A DNA stretch of 7,288 bases. Source: Hydrogenimonas sp. (GTDB lineage: Bacteria > Campylobacterota > Campylobacteria > Campylobacterales > Hydrogenimonadaceae). Where the stretch lies: contig JAKIUX010000038.1 of NCBI GenBank assembly GCA_021647345.1, positions 1 to 7,288 of the forward strand, read 5' to 3'. Below the pieces are notes generated by a model. It made no database searches. It was not told where the DNA came from and saw only the letters and a list, made by a program, of their open reading frames with translations. This document shows, in pieces, positions 6,308 to 7,288 of this stretch (the stretch's first letter is position 1; each line of letters opens with the position of its first letter). Made by a program: the position numbers and the translations under genes.

Positions 6308-6387
6308 AATGTAAAAAGCCAAACCTGTTGCGAAGCAGGGACGGAAAGCCACGGGTCTTCTTTTTGAAGATAGCCGGGTTGCACATT
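6308..6387 (+). promoter_or_regulatory. GEMM-I cyclic di-GMP riboswitch aptamer (c-di-GMP-I)
   Basis: The core follows the GEMM-I consensus: GCCAAACC (6318-6325), a first hairpin whose stem 6324-6329/6334-6339 is capped by the GNRA loop GCGA (6330-6333), the joining segment GGGACGGAAAGCCACGGG (6338-6355; consensus GGGACGCAAAGCC, with one C to G change), a second stem UCUUC/GAAGA (6356-6360/6366-6370), and the tetraloop-receptor strand UAGCCGGGUUGC (6371-6382). The outer stem AAUGU (6308-6312) pairs exactly with ACAUU (6383-6387). The position equal to G20 of the V. cholerae Vc2 aptamer is G (6318), which favours c-di-GMP over cyclic GMP-AMP, and the C92 equivalent is C6382. The RNA lies directly after a promoter and about 200 bases before the lipoprotein start. 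Confidence 0.92.
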
Positions 6388-6583
6388 CAGTTTCTTTTGA
6401 TCTACTTTCTTTTGAAACTGCGTGTAATGCCTCTTTTGTGCGAAAGTCGTCTCCTTGCTTTTAAATTTTGGCTTTTTCGATATTGGTTTTGTTCCTTGTG
6501 TTTAATAGAAATTAATAGGTATACCGATGCTGTTTTACATGATGTACAATATGATATTTAGAAATTCCATGGAGGCTCTTTCT
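6388..6583 (+). promoter_or_regulatory. Leader / expression platform between riboswitch and lipoprotein gene
   Basis: No gene is supported here. A hairpin CAGUUUC/GAAACUG (6388-6394/6414-6420, 19-base loop) directly follows the aptamer. UGUGC (6437-6441) can pair with GCACA (6381-6385) at the aptamer's 3' edge, and GCCUC (6429-6433) is complementary to GAGGC at the ribosome site (6572-6576). I see no GC-rich stem with a U run, so translational control looks likelier than termination. Two 11-base odd palindromes lie at 6536-6546 and 6548-6558. GGAGG at 6571-6575 is a strong ribosome site eight bases before the ATG. Confidence 0.5.
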
Positions 6584-7288
6584 ATGAAAAAATTGAATAG
6601 TCTGATTTTGGCTTTAGTGATCGCTTTTTTACCTCTTATTTTTATGACCGGCTGCGGCACGGGTTCTACTGAGAGCGTCTCATCTTTAAGTCAAGATAGT
6701 CCGACGGCAGTATCCGTAGCCCCAGCTACTACATCTTTGCAGATGCTTGATGACGAGAGCTTCAACGCATTAAGCGAAGAGGAGAGAATCTATGTGGCGA
6801 ACAAGCTATATACTACTCTATTTAAAGGAAGAGATCTATCTTTCATAAAAGATGAGATATCAACAGGCAAGTTTATAGAAAACTTCAGACAGAGACTATA
6901 TTTGTCAGATAGTGATCAGCCAGATCTTGACAAAGTTCTACCTGATAACTATCAGATTCAAGATGGTAGAAGGTTTGGCGACCCTTTGATTGAGAAATTC
7001 AGGAGTATCTATTCGAATATAATCTCGACTCTTTACTATACGAAGCTTAGCAAAGAGTATTATGACGAATGGATGGCTTATCTTCTTGGGCAGACGATTC
7101 TATTTTCTCCCGCATGGGAGGTTGAGAGTGTCAACCCATTCCCTGAGCTTATATCGAGCAATTATAATAGGCTCAAGTCCCTGATAGGCGAAGATAAACC
7201 GTTCAAAGATATAGTATATACGCATATGATCTCCAACGAGAATTGGGCTAGGTTTAGAAGCCCCGAAGATAATGGAAGAGAGATGCCT
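6584..7288 (+). CDS. Lipoprotein of unknown function, c-di-GMP riboswitch-controlled, partial at right edge
   Basis: 235 codons are visible with no stop. The N terminus is a lipoprotein signal: MKKLNS, a hydrophobic core, then MTGC with lipidation at C24. The following GTGST has no aspartate at +2, so an outer-membrane location is likely. A serine/threonine-rich linker runs to about residue 50. A charged, mostly helical domain follows, with FNALSEEERIYVANKLYTTL and, at the edge, an NENWARFRSPEDNGREM stretch. The NEN...RE pattern after a mostly helical domain faintly recalls DUF1800 proteins, which carry NENxARE, but this is only a visual hint. GGAGG sits eight bases before the ATG. It is transcribed away from the sugar operon from the riboswitch promoter, so c-di-GMP level should set its expression. 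That suggests a role in attachment, surface structures or the sessile state. Confidence 0.85.
   Translation, partial: MKKLNSLILALVIAFLPLIFMTGCGTGSTESVSSLSQDSPTAVSVAPATTSLQMLDDESFNALSEEERIYVANKLYTTLFKGRDLSFIKDEISTGKFIENFRQRLYLSDSDQPDLDKVLPDNYQIQDGRRFGDPLIEKFRSIYSNIISTLYYTKLSKEYYDEWMAYLLGQTILFSPAWEVESVNPFPELISSNYNRLKSLIGEDKPFKDIVYTHMISNENWARFRSPEDNGREMP

Noticed and set aside
6308..6387. Cyclic GMP-AMP (GEMM-Ib) riboswitch
   Set aside because: The specificity position aligned to Vc2 G20 is G (6318), which favours c-di-GMP; A would be expected for the GMP-AMP class.
6304..6561. Small plus-strand open frame over the riboswitch
   Set aside because: It starts near the transcription start, overlaps the structured aptamer and leader, has no ribosome site and its product looks random.
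1..7288. CRISPR array, tRNA, rRNA or insertion sequence
   Set aside because: No spaced direct repeats, cloverleaf, rRNA-like segment, transposase or terminal repeats were found.

Overview
This looks like a piece of a bacterial chromosome with moderately low GC (about 40% by eye). It is probably from a Campylobacterota (epsilonproteobacterial) relative of Sulfurimonas or Sulfurovum. That guess rests on the RmlA and RmlB protein style, the AT-rich promoters and the tightly overlapping genes; no marker gene is present, so the taxonomy is an inference.

Positions 1-6131 (minus strand) hold one compact operon of seven genes, transcribed right to left: rfbA/rmlA, a four-helix-bundle protein, rfbB/rmlB, a GT2 polyprenyl-phosphate-type glycosyltransferase, a multi-pass flippase-like membrane protein, wecD, and wecE (running off the left edge). 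One 2-base gap separates the first two genes; every later junction overlaps. RmlA and RmlB convert glucose-1-phosphate to dTDP-4-keto-6-deoxyglucose. WecE would aminate this to dTDP-Fuc4N and WecD would acetylate it to dTDP-Fuc4NAc. No rhamnose genes (rmlC, rmlD) are present, so the expected product is the amino sugar Fuc4NAc. The glycosyltransferase and membrane protein could load a sugar on a lipid carrier and help move it across the membrane for O-antigen, capsule or glycoprotein synthesis.

The left end is abnormal. The first ~277 residues of WecE are canonical, including the PLP lysine K181. The reading frame then continues without a stop into ~127 residues that are not WecE. They differ in codon use and recall phage/plasmid DUF932-type proteins. 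This is either a real recombination or a chimeric assembly.

Positions 6132-6583 are a divergent control region. It holds a 9-bp inverted repeat and a weak candidate promoter for the operon, and on the plus strand a good promoter followed directly by a GEMM-I (c-di-GMP-I) riboswitch at 6308-6387. About 200 bases further on, past a small hairpin and two short palindromes, a strong Shine-Dalgarno leads into a lipoprotein of unknown function (6584 to the right edge). The riboswitch is on the strand opposite the sugar operon, so it should control the lipoprotein transcript and not the sugar genes.

Points most worth a second look: the WecE chimera, the c-di-GMP-controlled lipoprotein, and a frame-shifting 7-bp tandem repeat inside rmlB with a related insertion elsewhere in the same gene.
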